A DNA stretch of 64,000 nt, from NCBI RefSeq assembly GCF_028553785.1, contig NZ_CP067136.1, positions 1,956,001 to 2,020,000 on the forward strand. The letters run 5' to 3'. The notes under the pieces are model-generated. The model did not search any database. It worked only from the letters and a program-made list of their open reading frames with translations, and was not told the DNA's origin. This document shows positions 35,592 through 44,408 of the stretch, piece by piece. Each line of letters opens with the position of its first letter. The stretch's first letter is position 1. The DNA comes from Paracoccus fistulariae (GTDB lineage: Bacteria > Pseudomonadota > Alphaproteobacteria > Rhodobacterales > Rhodobacteraceae). A program made the translations under genes and the position numbers.

Positions 35592-38381
35592 TCAATGCGC
35601 CTCTGCCCAGTTCACCCCCTGCCCGGCATCGACGACCAGAGGCACCGACAGCTTCACCGCAGGCTCTGCCGCATTTTCCATGATATCGCGGGCGACGGCG
35701 ATCAGTTCATCGACCGCGCCGTCCTCGACCTCGAAAACCAGCTCGTCATGGACCTGCAGCAGCATCTGCGCAGGCAGGTTCCGAATCGCATCAGGCATGC
35801 GGATCATCGCGCGGCGGATGATATCGGCCGCCGCGCCCTGAATCGGCGCATTGATCGCGGCGCGGCGCGCGCCGCCTGCCGCGGGGCCGCTTTGATTGAT
35901 GCCGGGGGTATTGATGCGACGCCCGAACAACGTGCGCACAAAGCCGTCGCGTTTGGCATCCGCAACCGTCTGATCCATATAGGCGCGGATTTCGGGGAAG
36001 CGTTCGAAATAGGTGTCGATAAAGGCCTGCGCCTCGGCCCGCGGGATACGCAGATTGCGCGACAGACCAAAGCCCGAGATGCCATAGATCACCCCGAAAT
36101 TGATCGCCTTGGCCTGACGGCGGATCATCGGATCCATACCCTCGACCGGCACATTGAACATCTGGCTGGCGGTCATGGCGTGAATGTCGATCCCGTCGCG
36201 AAACGCCTGTTTCAGCGCAGGAATATCGGCGACATGGGCCAGAATGCGCAGCTCGATCTGGCTGTAATCCAGACTGACCAGCTTGTGCCCCGATGCCGCG
36301 ACAAAGGCCTCGCGGATGCGGCGCCCCTCTTCGCTGCGGATCGGGATGTTCTGCAGGTTCGGATCGGTCGAGGCCAGACGCCCGGTCTGTGCCCCGGCGA
36401 TGGAATAGCTGGTATGGACTCGCCCGGTGTCTTTGTTGACATAGGTGGGCAGCGCGTCGGTATAGGTCGATTTCAGCTTGCTGATCTGGCGCCAGTCCAG
36501 CACCCGCGCGGGCAGGTCATGGTCCACGGCCAGATCCTCCAGCACATCGGCGCTGGTGGAATAGGCGCCGGTCTTGCCCTGCTTGCCACCGGGCAGGCCC
36601 ATCTTGTCGAACAGGATCTCTCCCAATTGCTTGGGGCTGCCGACATTGAAGCTTTGCCCCGCCAATTCGTGAATCTCGTCCTCAAGCTGCGCCATCTTCT
36701 GGGCAAAGGCGTTGGACATGCGTTTCAGCACGTCGCCATCGATGCGAATGCCCGCCATCTCCATCTGACCCAGAACCGGCACCATCGGACGTTCAAGCGT
36801 TTCGTAAACCGTCGTCACGCGCTGATCGGGCAGCATGGGCGCGAAATGCTGATACAGCCGCAAGGTGACATCGGCATCTTCGGCGGCATAGGCACCGGCC
36901 TTGTCCAGATCGACCTGCGCGAAGGTGATCTGCGATTTGCCGCTGCCGATCAGATCCTTGATCGGGATGCATTTATGACCCAGATAGCGCTCGGCCAGTT
37001 CATCCATCCCGTGATTATGCGTGCCCGCATTCAGCGCATAGGACATCAGCATCGTATCTGCGATGGGCGTCATGGTGATCCCGTGACGGCGCAGGATCTT
37101 CCAGTCATATTTCAGGTTCTGGCCGATCTTCAGGATCGCCGGATCCTCCAGCACAGGCTTCAGCGCGGCCAGCACCTCGTCCAGATCCATCTGCCCCTCA
37201 AGGCGCTGCGACTGACCGAACAGATCATCGCCACCGGCGACATGGCCCAGCGGGATATAGGTCGCCTTGCCCGGTTCCGTGGCCAGCGATATCCCGACCA
37301 GATCGGCCTGCATCTCATCCAGCCCGGTGGTTTCGGTGTCGATGGCGACATAGCCACGCTCGCGGATATCGGCGATCCACTGATCCAGCGCCGCGCGGTC
37401 AACGGTGTTGCGATAGCTGGACGCGTCTATGGCGGGCTGTTCCGGCGCGGCCGCAACCTCGGAGGGCGTGGCCGAGGCCACGGCCGGCGCCTCGGCCCCC
37501 AGCTTTTCGGCCACGCGGTTGGTCAGCGTGCGGAACTCCATCTCGGACAGGAAGGTCAGCAGCGCCGTCGCGTCGGGCTCTTTCACCTCAAGACTGTCCA
37601 GCGTGAAATCCAGCGGCGTGTCGCAGTCCAGTTCGACCAGACGCTTGGAAATTCGGATCTGTTCGGCATGATCGATCAGGGTCTGACGGCGCTTGGGCTG
37701 CTTGATTTCCCCGGCCCGGGCCAGCAGCGTTTCCAGATCGCCATATTCGTTGATCAGCTGCGCGGCGGTCTTGATGCCGATGCCCGGCGCGCCCGGCACG
37801 TTGTCGACGGAATCGCCTGCCAGCGCCTGCACGTCCACCACCCGGTCGGGGCCGACGCCGAATTTCTCGGCCACTTCGTCGGGACCGATCACCTTGTTTT
37901 TCATCGGGTCCAGCATGGTCACGCCATCGCCGACAAGCTGCATCAGATCCTTGTCGCTGCTGATGATCGTCACCTCGCCCCCGGCATCGCGCGCCTGACA
38001 GGCCAGAGCCGCGATGATGTCATCGGCCTCGTACCCTTCGGTCTCGATGCAGGCGATGTTGAAGGCGCGGGTGGCGTCGCGGGTCAGCGGGAATTGCGGG
38101 CGCAGATCCTCGGGCGGCGGGGGGCGGTTGGCCTTGTAATCGGAATAGATCTCGTTCCGGAAGGTCTTGGAGGAGTGATCAAAGATCACCGCCGCATGGG
38201 TCGGCGCATCGCCGCCCTGCTGATCCGAGATGTATTTCCACAGCATATTGCTGAACCCGGCCACGGCCCCGACGGGAAGTCCGTCCGACTTGCGCGTCAG
38301 CGGCGGCAGCGCATGATAGGCCCGGAAGATATAGGCCGATCCGTCGATCAGATGCAGTCGCGCGCCCTTGCCAAAGGTCAT
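35592..38381 (-). CDS. polA: DNA polymerase I
   Basis: This 929-residue enzyme removes RNA primers and fills gaps in replication and repair. It has three domains: the 5'-3' exonuclease ('LHLIDGSAYIFRAYHALPPL' at the N-terminus; 'VQALAGDSVDNVPGAPGIG'), a 3'-5' exonuclease in which the catalytic 'YVAIDTETTGLDEM' is intact, and the polymerase domain with motif A 'SLDYSQIELRILAHVA', motif B 'RRQAKAINFGVIYG' and motif C 'LQVHDELVFEVE'. Full length is normal for alphaproteobacteria. An Ala/Pro-rich linker near residue 300 separates the first two domains. It is transcribed alone. Confidence 0.97.
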   Translation of the reverse strand: MTFGKGARLHLIDGSAYIFRAYHALPPLTRKSDGLPVGAVAGFSNMLWKYISDQQGGDAPTHAAVIFDHSSKTFRNEIYSDYKANRPPPPEDLRPQFPLTRDATRAFNIACIETEGYEADDIIAALACQARDAGGEVTIISSDKDLMQLVGDGVTMLDPMKNKVIGPDEVAEKFGVGPDRVVDVQALAGDSVDNVPGAPGIGIKTAAQLINEYGDLETLLARAGEIKQPKRRQTLIDHAEQIRISKRLVELDCDTPLDFTLDSLEVKEPDATALLTFLSEMEFRTLTNRVAEKLGAEAPAVASATPSEVAAAPEQPAIDASSYRNTVDRAALDQWIADIRERGYVAIDTETTGLDEMQADLVGISLATEPGKATYIPLGHVAGGDDLFGQSQRLEGQMDLDEVLAALKPVLEDPAILKIGQNLKYDWKILRRHGITMTPIADTMLMSYALNAGTHNHGMDELAERYLGHKCIPIKDLIGSGKSQITFAQVDLDKAGAYAAEDADVTLRLYQHFAPMLPDQRVTTVYETLERPMVPVLGQMEMAGIRIDGDVLKRMSNAFAQKMAQLEDEIHELAGQSFNVGSPKQLGEILFDKMGLPGGKQGKTGAYSTSADVLEDLAVDHDLPARVLDWRQISKLKSTYTDALPTYVNKDTGRVHTSYSIAGAQTGRLASTDPNLQNIPIRSEEGRRIREAFVAASGHKLVSLDYSQIELRILAHVADIPALKQAFRDGIDIHAMTASQMFNVPVEGMDPMIRRQAKAINFGVIYGISGFGLSRNLRIPRAEAQAFIDTYFERFPEIRAYMDQTVADAKRDGFVRTLFGRRINTPGINQSGPAAGGARRAAINAPIQGAAADIIRRAMIRMPDAIRNLPAQMLLQVHDELVFEVEDGAVDELIAVARDIMENAAEPAVKLSVPLVVDAGQGVNWAEAH

Positions 38382-38515
38382 GTGGTGGTCCTTTCCCGCT
38401 AACGGCCCTTGTTGTGGCAGAAACTGCCGCCGGGGGCAAAGGGGATCAGAGCGCCGGTCGCGGCACCCGCATCACAGGGGCGCCGGACCGCTGTCACGAA
38501 TGCCTGGCTGCGGCG

Positions 38516-38761
38516 TCAGTGATCGTCATGGGCGTGATCGCGATCGACCACGAAACGCTTGTCGCAATAGCCGCAATCGACAAATCCGGTATCGGGCGAA
38601 ATCGCCAGCCAGACACGCGGATGGCCCAGACTGGCCGATTCGTCGCCGTCGCAGGCGACCTTCCAGCTTGTCACGGTCACTGTCTCGGGGGCGGGCATTT
38701 TCAGTTCGCTGGCCTGCTGATTGGTGGACAGCGGGTTTTCGGGCAGTTCGATATGGGTCAT
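38516..38761 (-). CDS. CHCC zinc-finger protein, homologue of mitochondrial complex I subunit NDUFS6
   Basis: This 81-residue protein has the zf-CHCC pattern: Cys37 and His47 ('[18 protein letters not shown]') then Cys63 and Cys66 ('[15 protein letters not shown]'). In Paracoccus denitrificans a protein of this type is a supernumerary 13-kDa subunit of NADH dehydrogenase, matching bovine NDUFS6, which binds zinc at the joint of the peripheral arm. The C-terminus is His/Asp-rich. The start at 'MTHIELPEN' is preceded by an AGAAGG; longer in-frame starts upstream overlap the ABC gene's promoter region. No nuo genes are nearby; it lies between polA and a divergent ABC ATPase gene. Confidence 0.87.
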   Translation of the reverse strand: MTHIELPENPLSTNQQASELKMPAPETVTVTSWKVACDGDESASLGHPRVWLAISPDTGFVDCGYCDKRFVVDRDHAHDDH

Positions 38762-38853
38762 GGCTGGCCTTCTTGTGGCGGCGGGCATGTTCTGATCTAA
38801 CCCCATTATCGCAGCGCCGCCTGCCTTCGCAAGCTCTGCAAGGACAATGAACC

Positions 38854-39777
38854 ATGTCAAATGCCATCGAAATCACCGGATTGCGCAAGACCTATGCCGC
38901 GCAGGGCCGCTCGGCCGCGAAAGAGGCGCTGAAGGGGATCGACCTGACCATTCCCACCGGCAGCATCTTTGGCCTGCTGGGACCGAATGGCGCGGGCAAA
39001 TCGACGATGATCAATATCCTGGCCGGTCTGGTGAACAAGAGCGCGGGCAAGGTGGTGATCTGGGGCTTTGATCAGGACGTCAATCCGCGCCAGTCCCGCG
39101 CCTCGATCGGGGTCATGCCGCAAGAGCTGAACATGGATCCGTTCTTTACCCCGCGTGCCAGTCTTGAGGTGCAGGCGGGCCTTTACGGCGTGCCGAAATC
39201 CGAGCGCTGGACGGATGAGCTGCTGGCGCTGGTCGGGCTGACCGATCAGGCCAATGCCTATGCCCGCAACCTGTCGGGCGGGATGAAACGCCGCCTGTTG
39301 CTGGCCAAGGCGCTGGTCCATCGCCCGCAGATCCTTGTGCTGGACGAACCGACGGCGGGCGTCGACATCACCCTGCGGGAGATGTTGTGGAACAATGTGC
39401 GCAGGCTGAATGAAAGCGGCATGACCATCATCCTGACGACGCATTATCTGGAAGAAGCCGAAGAGATGTGCGACGAAATCGCCATCATCAATCATGGCGA
39501 ATTGATCATACGCCAGCCGACCCGGCAGTTGCTGGCGGGCAAGGATGGCAAGACTCTGATCCTTGATACGGATGGCCGCCGCGACCTGCCCAGCTTGCCG
39601 GGTGGGGCAAAGCCCGAATGGCGCGAGGATGGGCGGCTGGCCATCAGTTATGCGCCCTCGCTTCTGCGGGCGGATCAATTGCTGGATGCGCTGCGCGGGG
39701 CTAATGTGCCGATTCTGGACGTGGCCAGCGAACAGCCGGATCTGGAAGATGTCTTCGTCGAACTGACGCGGAACTGA
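38854..39777 (+). CDS. ABC transporter ATP-binding protein (export type), no adjacent permease
   Basis: This 307-residue ATPase has Walker A 'GPNGAGKST' (43-51), the signature '[16 protein letters not shown]', Walker B '[12 protein letters not shown]' and the switch His in '[11 protein letters not shown]'. The C-terminal ~70 residues ('[20 protein letters not shown]' onward) form the regulatory extension seen in ABC-2-type exporters such as the YadG group. Its partner membrane protein is usually encoded next door, but the following gene encodes a small four-helix protein that is not an ABC-2 permease. The partner is therefore unknown. The start overlaps nothing; GCAAGGAC lies before the ATG. 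Confidence 0.9.
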   Translation: MSNAIEITGLRKTYAAQGRSAAKEALKGIDLTIPTGSIFGLLGPNGAGKSTMINILAGLVNKSAGKVVIWGFDQDVNPRQSRASIGVMPQELNMDPFFTPRASLEVQAGLYGVPKSERWTDELLALVGLTDQANAYARNLSGGMKRRLLLAKALVHRPQILVLDEPTAGVDITLREMLWNNVRRLNESGMTIILTTHYLEEAEEMCDEIAIINHGELIIRQPTRQLLAGKDGKTLILDTDGRRDLPSLPGGAKPEWREDGRLAISYAPSLLRADQLLDALRGANVPILDVASEQPDLEDVFVELTRN

Positions 39778-39921
39778 GCGGCGACCAGCGGCCGAACGGT
39801 CCGGTTATCGCCATCCTCGCGGGATAATCCGCGCATATCCCCTGCGGGAAAACCTTACTTGGATAAATCGGGGACCGCCCCTATCGCATGGCGATTATTA
39901 AATACCGGAAAGAGTTTCTTC

Positions 39922-40356
39922 ATGGCTTATACCCTCGAAAAGAAAAAACCTTCGACACTGAAATATATCGGCGTCTGGATCCTTGCCTCGATTACTGCGG
40001 GGCTGTCTATGGTGTTGGTCGATTACGTCGTGTTCGGCACCACGATGAACGTGTATGAACTCCCCAGCGGGAATTACTGGCTGATCAGCCCGATCCTCCG
40101 CAACGCGACCAGAGCCGCAGTCATAATCGCTGTCTATTCCATGTTCCGGGACCTGCGCTTCGGCAGCGTCGTTCCGTGGTTGATCGGACTGAGCATCGTC
40201 GGCTTCGTCGTGTCGATCATCAGCACCTATTCTATGTTCGCCGAAAACGGCAGGTCGGTGCCGCCGACCTTTTATATCTCGACCGCCATCTCATTCGGGC
40301 TGGCGCTGTTCGCCATCATCTATTTCTTCAAGACCAAGCAGCCAGAGCGTTACTGA
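39922..40356 (+). CDS. Unrecognised four-helix membrane protein (144 aa)
   Basis: I do not recognise this protein. It has a charged N-terminus ('AYTLEKKKPSTLKY'), then four hydrophobic stretches: about 14-34 ('YIGVWILASITAGLSMVLVD'), 52-72, 78-98 ('VVPWLIGLSIVGFVVSIIST') and 114-134 ('FYISTAISFGLALFAIIYFF'), and ends 'KTKQPERY'. Codon use and base composition, with many A/T-ending codons at the start and an A/T-rich leader, differ from the neighbours, which hints at a weakly expressed or acquired gene. It lies 144 bases downstream of the ABC ATPase gene on the same strand, too far to be sure they form an operon. I chose the ATG at 'MAYTLEKKK', preceded by GGAAAGAG. Confidence 0.7.
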   Translation: MAYTLEKKKPSTLKYIGVWILASITAGLSMVLVDYVVFGTTMNVYELPSGNYWLISPILRNATRAAVIIAVYSMFRDLRFGSVVPWLIGLSIVGFVVSIISTYSMFAENGRSVPPTFYISTAISFGLALFAIIYFFKTKQPERY

Positions 40357-40403
40357 CGCGGCGCTCCGGGGGCGCCATACCGCCCCCGGTCGCGCCCGAT
40401 CCG

Positions 40404-40784
40404 TCAGTCGCGCATCAGCAGCATCGGGCCCATATTGCGGCCGCCCAGAATGTGCAGATGGAAATGCGGCACCTCTTGCACGCCGTCCGAGCCCGCATTG
40501 GTGATCGCGCGGAATCCATTGCCGCCATCCAGCGACACGCCTTCGGATGCGGCCACCTGCGCGCATAGCCGCATGAAGCCCGCAATCTCGGCATCCGACG
40601 CATTGGCCGAGAAGTCGTCAAAGCTGACATATTTCCCCTTGGGAATCACCAGAACATGCGTCGGCGCCTTGGGCGAAATATCGCGAAAGGCCAGCGCATG
40701 GTCATTTTCCGCCACGGTATCGTTCGGAATTTCGCCGCGCAGGATTTTGGCGAAGATATTGGAGTCGTCATAGTGATAGGCCAT
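40404..40784 (-). CDS. HIT-family (histidine triad) hydrolase
   Basis: This 126-residue protein shows the HIT motif 'VPHFHLHILGGRNMGP' near the C-terminus, with the nucleophilic His in the H-x-H-x-H series, and the N-terminal 'NIFAKILRGEIPNDTVAEND'. It belongs to the HinT/PKCI branch that hydrolyses purine nucleoside phosphoramidates. The second of two ATGs was preferred because GGGAAT lies eight bases before it. The start follows the stop of the upstream glycosyltransferase gene by only about 13 bases, so the two may share a transcript. Confidence 0.92.
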   Translation of the reverse strand: MAYHYDDSNIFAKILRGEIPNDTVAENDHALAFRDISPKAPTHVLVIPKGKYVSFDDFSANASDAEIAGFMRLCAQVAASEGVSLDGGNGFRAITNAGSDGVQEVPHFHLHILGGRNMGPMLLMRD

Positions 40785-40797
40785 CGGCATATTCCCG

Positions 40798-42375
40798 TTA
40801 ATCGCTGAACAGTTGCGGCGTCGCCGCCAGATCATGCGCGATTTCATCCGGGACTTCCAGAAAGCGTGCAATGGCGGCTGCGTTCATCGCAATCCCGGCC
40901 CCGGGCGAGATCACGTTGAAATGCGGGAAATTCATGTCGCGCAGGCGCTCGACCTCGTGCAGCAGATCGTCGCGCACGACGGGGACAAGGCGCCTGATTA
41001 CCTCGTCCGGGGTTTCATCCCCGGCAACGCCGATGCGCTTCATATGGCCGCGAATATAGGCGTCGTCGAAATCGCCATCGATGAACAGGATCCGGGTCTG
41101 GGGCTTTCCACCGGCAAGATCCGCGATCAGCGGCAGCGCCGAGGAATCGACGCAGATGACAAGCTGCTGCGTCTCGAATTCTTCGAACAGCAGTTTGACC
41201 AATGCCCGGCGATGCCGGTCACGCTTGGCCACGGAAGAGGCGATGCCGCCCAGATCGGGCAGATGGGCATCCACCTCGTCAAACAGGTAATCCACGGCCG
41301 GAATCGCGGTCAGGGCGCGGATGCGGGCCGTCAGCCGCCGCGCGACATGCCATTTCTTGGCCACGATCAGGCCGATCACATGCTCGCGCTGCGCGGCCAG
41401 TTCGGTTTCCCAGAAACGCGGCGCGAAACGCCTGCCGACGCGGCCCCGCTCGGTCAGGAAACGGTGCAGCCTCGGCCCCTCATTCGAGACGGCAAAGCTC
41501 ATCCCCCTGGCCTGCCAGACCATGCCCAGCCTTTCGCGCAGCTCTGCCGCCTCTGGGCTGATCTTGCGGGCGAACAGGTAATTCTGGCGCAGCAGCAGGT
41601 CGTAGTGATCGTTGTAGAAGGTCACCGGCATGCCGTAATCGGTGAACATCAGGAAGGTCGGGGAATGCCGCCTGACCTGGGTTTTGGGCACGACATGCAT
41701 GACCAGCGTCTGGAAAAAGGTTTCATCGGGGATCCAGGTCGTGCGGAAAAAGCGCAGCAGTTCCGGGCGCTGATCGATCAGGGCCAGCACATCCTCGACC
41801 GTCTGGCGGCGCAGGCACCACCACTGGGAACCGATCATGATCTGCAGGCCCTCGGGCGTCGGGCGGGCCAGACCCAGCCGTTTTTGCAGGTTCAGGCTGG
41901 CATAGAAGGCTTTGTGCTGCGTGCGCTCATTGAACCAGTGGCGATAGATCAGCCGCTCTTCCCGCAGGCCGGTCTTGATCCAGTTGCCCTCGTGGAAATC
42001 GACGGCCTCGATATAGTCGCATTCCTCGGCATCCAGAAACTGGCGCGTGTATTCCGCTGACTTGATCGGCATGCAATCACCCGACAGCAGATAGAAATGC
42101 GTGGCCGTGGGAAAGCGGCGCTCGGCTTCGCGCAGGGCTTCCAGCGATGCGGCGACCAGCGACCATTCGCCCCAGCCACATTTATGGCGTCGGTTGGCAA
42201 AGGCGACGCCGGGATTGTCCTGCAGGGCCGCTCTGATCTGCAGGTAATCGGCCTTTGCTGCGCGACGATCGTAATGGATGGTCACGTAATCCCCCGTTGC
42301 GGTCAAACGACGGGCATGGTCAATTACGCCCTCCGGGTCCTTATGCGTCAGCAGGATGAAGGCAATTCGCGCCAT
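40798..42375 (-). CDS. Beta-1,6-N-acetylglucosaminyltransferase-like glycosyltransferase with C-terminal DUF5928-type region
   Basis: This 525-residue protein begins with a GT14/core-2-type domain: 'RIAFILLTHKDPEGVIDHAR', 'HYDRRAAKADY', 'THFYLLSGDCMPIKSAEYTR' and 'IMIGSQWWCLRRQTVEDVL', followed by 'TTWIPDETFFQTLVMH', which match the branching-enzyme family that transfers GlcNAc or xylose. The C-terminal half (about 290-525) is an unclassified extension that I associate with DUF5928, containing 'LVICVDSSALPLIADLAGG' and 'NFPHFNVISPGAGIAMN'. No signal peptide or membrane helix is seen, so it probably works in the cytoplasm. It is divergent from a sulfotransferase gene about 130 bases away, which suggests joint modification of a surface glycan. 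Confidence 0.8.
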   Translation of the reverse strand: MARIAFILLTHKDPEGVIDHARRLTATGDYVTIHYDRRAAKADYLQIRAALQDNPGVAFANRRHKCGWGEWSLVAASLEALREAERRFPTATHFYLLSGDCMPIKSAEYTRQFLDAEECDYIEAVDFHEGNWIKTGLREERLIYRHWFNERTQHKAFYASLNLQKRLGLARPTPEGLQIMIGSQWWCLRRQTVEDVLALIDQRPELLRFFRTTWIPDETFFQTLVMHVVPKTQVRRHSPTFLMFTDYGMPVTFYNDHYDLLLRQNYLFARKISPEAAELRERLGMVWQARGMSFAVSNEGPRLHRFLTERGRVGRRFAPRFWETELAAQREHVIGLIVAKKWHVARRLTARIRALTAIPAVDYLFDEVDAHLPDLGGIASSVAKRDRHRRALVKLLFEEFETQQLVICVDSSALPLIADLAGGKPQTRILFIDGDFDDAYIRGHMKRIGVAGDETPDEVIRRLVPVVRDDLLHEVERLRDMNFPHFNVISPGAGIAMNAAAIARFLEVPDEIAHDLAATPQLFSD

Positions 42376-42507
42376 GTGAACAGGGACCCCGGCAGGTTAT
42401 GGCGACGGAAAGCGTTGAAATATCGTCGCGCTTTTGCTTTCTGTCTGTAACAAATTTCGGTGCGGGGCAACTGCGACCGCCGCATCACCTGCGAGGAGCG
42501 GAATCAT

Positions 42508-43326
42508 ATGGGTTTTCCCGGCGTCTGGATGACCGAGAGCCAGAGCATGATCTATCGGGTCGTCCCGAAATGCGCCTGCTCGACCATCGGCCAGATCATG
42601 TATCATTCCGATCACGGGCGCTTTTTCGACGGCGATATCCACGATGCCAGGGACGGCCTGCATAAATGGGCGCAGGATGACAGCCAGCCGCTGATCGAAA
42701 GGGCGGTGCTGAACCACAGCGCGCCCAGCTTTACCTGCGTGCGCAATCCCTATGGCCGCATCCTGTCCTCTTTCTTTGACAAGATCGCGGGGATTCAACG
42801 CAATGGCAAACGCTATCGCGGCAATCTGGTGCCACAACTGATGCAGCGCTACGGCGTCGATGTGGGCAGCCCCGAGAATGGCTTCGATTTCGACCAGATC
42901 AAAAGCTTCCGCCGCTTTCTGCTTTTCGCGCGCGATACCATCCGCTGGCGCCGCCCGATGGAGCCGGATATCCACTGGTCGGCCATGTCGGGCCATATCT
43001 CGACCTTCATCGTGAATGGCGGGCGCTATGACCAGATCTTCTTCACCGAGCATTTCAACGAGGGCATGGCGCGGGTGTTGAACAGCGTCAATGCGCCGGT
43101 AAAGACCGATCTGGAGCAGGTGCCCCGCTTCAACGAATCCGAAGGGCACGGGCCAAAGCGCGCCCATAAGATCAGCGATTATTTCGACGATCTGTCGCGG
43201 CACCTGATCTGGGAGATGTACAAGACCGATTTCCGCCTGTTCCGCTATGATTTCGACGACCCGGACAACAAGATGCCCAAGGGCGAGATCGATCTGGACG
43301 AGGTTCACGCCAAACTGGGCAGCTGA
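42508..43326 (+). CDS. Sulfotransferase family 2-like protein
   Basis: This 272-residue protein has the two PAPS-binding elements of carbohydrate sulfotransferases: 'RVVPKCACSTIGQIM' (5'-phosphosulfate loop, about 17-31) and 'FTCVRNPYGRILSSFFDKI' (3'-phosphate binding, about 76-94). A helical C-terminal part with 'YKTDFRLFRYDFDDPD' completes the fold. Such enzymes move sulfate from PAPS to a sugar hydroxyl. The acceptor is unknown; the divergent glycosyltransferase gene suggests a polysaccharide or glycolipid. The ATG was chosen because GAGGAG lies nine bases before it. It is convergent with dps. Confidence 0.82.
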   Translation: MGFPGVWMTESQSMIYRVVPKCACSTIGQIMYHSDHGRFFDGDIHDARDGLHKWAQDDSQPLIERAVLNHSAPSFTCVRNPYGRILSSFFDKIAGIQRNGKRYRGNLVPQLMQRYGVDVGSPENGFDFDQIKSFRRFLLFARDTIRWRRPMEPDIHWSAMSGHISTFIVNGGRYDQIFFTEHFNEGMARVLNSVNAPVKTDLEQVPRFNESEGHGPKRAHKISDYFDDLSRHLIWEMYKTDFRLFRYDFDDPDNKMPKGEIDLDEVHAKLGS

Positions 43327-43330
43327 CACG

Positions 43331-43356
43331 AAAAAACGCGCCCGAAGGGGCGCGTT
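43331..43356 (-). terminator. Intrinsic terminator of dps
   Basis: On the minus strand AACGCGCCC, loop CTTC, GGGCGCGTT is followed by TTTT, a classic intrinsic terminator, 25-50 bases after the dps stop. The plus strand has no T-tract, so it mainly serves dps. Confidence 0.85.
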
Positions 43357-43380
43357 CCGGCGACAGAGATATTTCGCCGC

Positions 43381-43854
43381 TTATTCCAGATGGCTTTCCA
43401 TGAACCACAGGTCCTTGTCTGCGGTCCGCGACACGGCGGTAAAGATATCGGCGGTATCCGCATCACCCGCCTCATCGGTCGCGTCGATGGCGGCGCGAAT
43501 CTTTTCGCCGAAATCGCGCATCCGCTCGGACACTTCGCGGATATGGTCGGCGGCCTTGGTCAGGTCGGTCGGATAGGCCTTGACCGTGCCTGCCTTGGAC
43601 ACTTCTTCCAGCGTGCCAAGGGCGACCCCGTCCAGCACCTGAACCCGTTCTGCCATCGTGTCGACATGTTCCTGAACATTGGCATAAACGGTGTCGAAAA
43701 GCTCGTGCACCGCGATGAAGTTCGGACCTTTGACATTCCAATGCGCCTGCTTGATCGCCAGCCCAAGCGCGATTGCATCCGACAGACGTGCATTCAGCTC
43801 TGAGATCGCGGTCTTGCGGGCGTTATCGGTCAGACCTTTTACATTAACAGCCAT
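43381..43854 (-). CDS. dps: Dps-family ferritin-like DNA-protection protein
   Basis: This 157-residue four-helix protein carries the Dps ferroxidase ligands with the E. coli spacing: His38, His50, Asp54, Asp65 and Glu69 in 'KQAHWNVKGPNFIAVHELFD' and the following helix. Dps dodecamers store iron with hydrogen peroxide and protect DNA in starvation and oxidative stress. The N-terminus is short with only two lysine/arginine residues before the first helix, so direct DNA binding is uncertain. AAAGGAG precedes the start. I see no clear OxyR or Fur site in the upstream region. Confidence 0.94.
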   Translation of the reverse strand: MAVNVKGLTDNARKTAISELNARLSDAIALGLAIKQAHWNVKGPNFIAVHELFDTVYANVQEHVDTMAERVQVLDGVALGTLEEVSKAGTVKAYPTDLTKAADHIREVSERMRDFGEKIRAAIDATDEAGDADTADIFTAVSRTADKDLWFMESHLE

Positions 43855-43950
43855 GAACTGCTCCTTTCTCTCAGTGTCTTACGCCATACAACCAGATGGC
43901 CGGCACAGAGTTCCGCCCATTGATCAAAGATATAGACCCGGCCATGAAAC

Positions 43951-43978
43951 GAAAAACGGCGCCCCGAAGGACGCCGTT
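43951..43978 (-). terminator. Intrinsic terminator of acpP
   Basis: On the minus strand AACGGCG pairs with CGCCGTT around a ten-base partly paired loop, followed by TTTCG. It lies about 27 bases after the acpP stop. Confidence 0.75.
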
Positions 43979-44004
43979 CAAATGCGGTCTGGCGAGGCTG
44001 CGGC

Positions 44005-44238
44005 TTAGACCGCGCCCTTGATGAAGCCAACTGCGTCGCCAACCGTCTGGATGGTTTCAGCGGCGTCATCGGGAATTTCGATGCCGAACTCTTCTTCGAA
44101 CGCCATTACCAGCTCGACAGTGTCAAGGCTGTCTGCGCCCAGATCGTCGATGAACGAAGCGGATTCCACCACTTTGTCGTCTTCGACGCCCAGATGCTCG
44201 ACTACGATCTTCTTCACGCGATCAGCGATATCGCTCAT
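44005..44238 (-). CDS. acpP: Acyl carrier protein
   Basis: This 77-residue acidic protein has the phosphopantetheine attachment serine in '[19 protein letters not shown]' (Ser37). It carries growing acyl chains in fatty-acid synthesis. Length and acidity are typical. It is the last gene of the leftward fabD-fabG-acpP group; a 170-base gap separates it from fabG, enough for its own promoter, which is common for the highly expressed acpP. AGGATGTGAC lies before the ATG. Confidence 0.97.
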   Translation of the reverse strand: MSDIADRVKKIVVEHLGVEDDKVVESASFIDDLGADSLDTVELVMAFEEEFGIEIPDDAAETIQTVGDAVGFIKGAV

Positions 44239-44408
44239 GTCACATCCTCATTCTCGCGGGCATCCGCCCAAAGTTCACGGGCCAAACACCCGCTGTTGCA
44301 CAGGGCGGTTCCCCTGCGGCTAATGGCCGGGATATAGCAACGAATACAGATCATGCAACCGCTTTTCCACGTATTTATGCTGTCGGGCCTTGCGAAAACC
44401 CCGGTTTG

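Noticed and set aside
35595-38402. Open frame of 935 codons antisense to polA
   Set aside because: Shadow of polA codons; composition is unlike a real protein and it covers exactly the polA gene.
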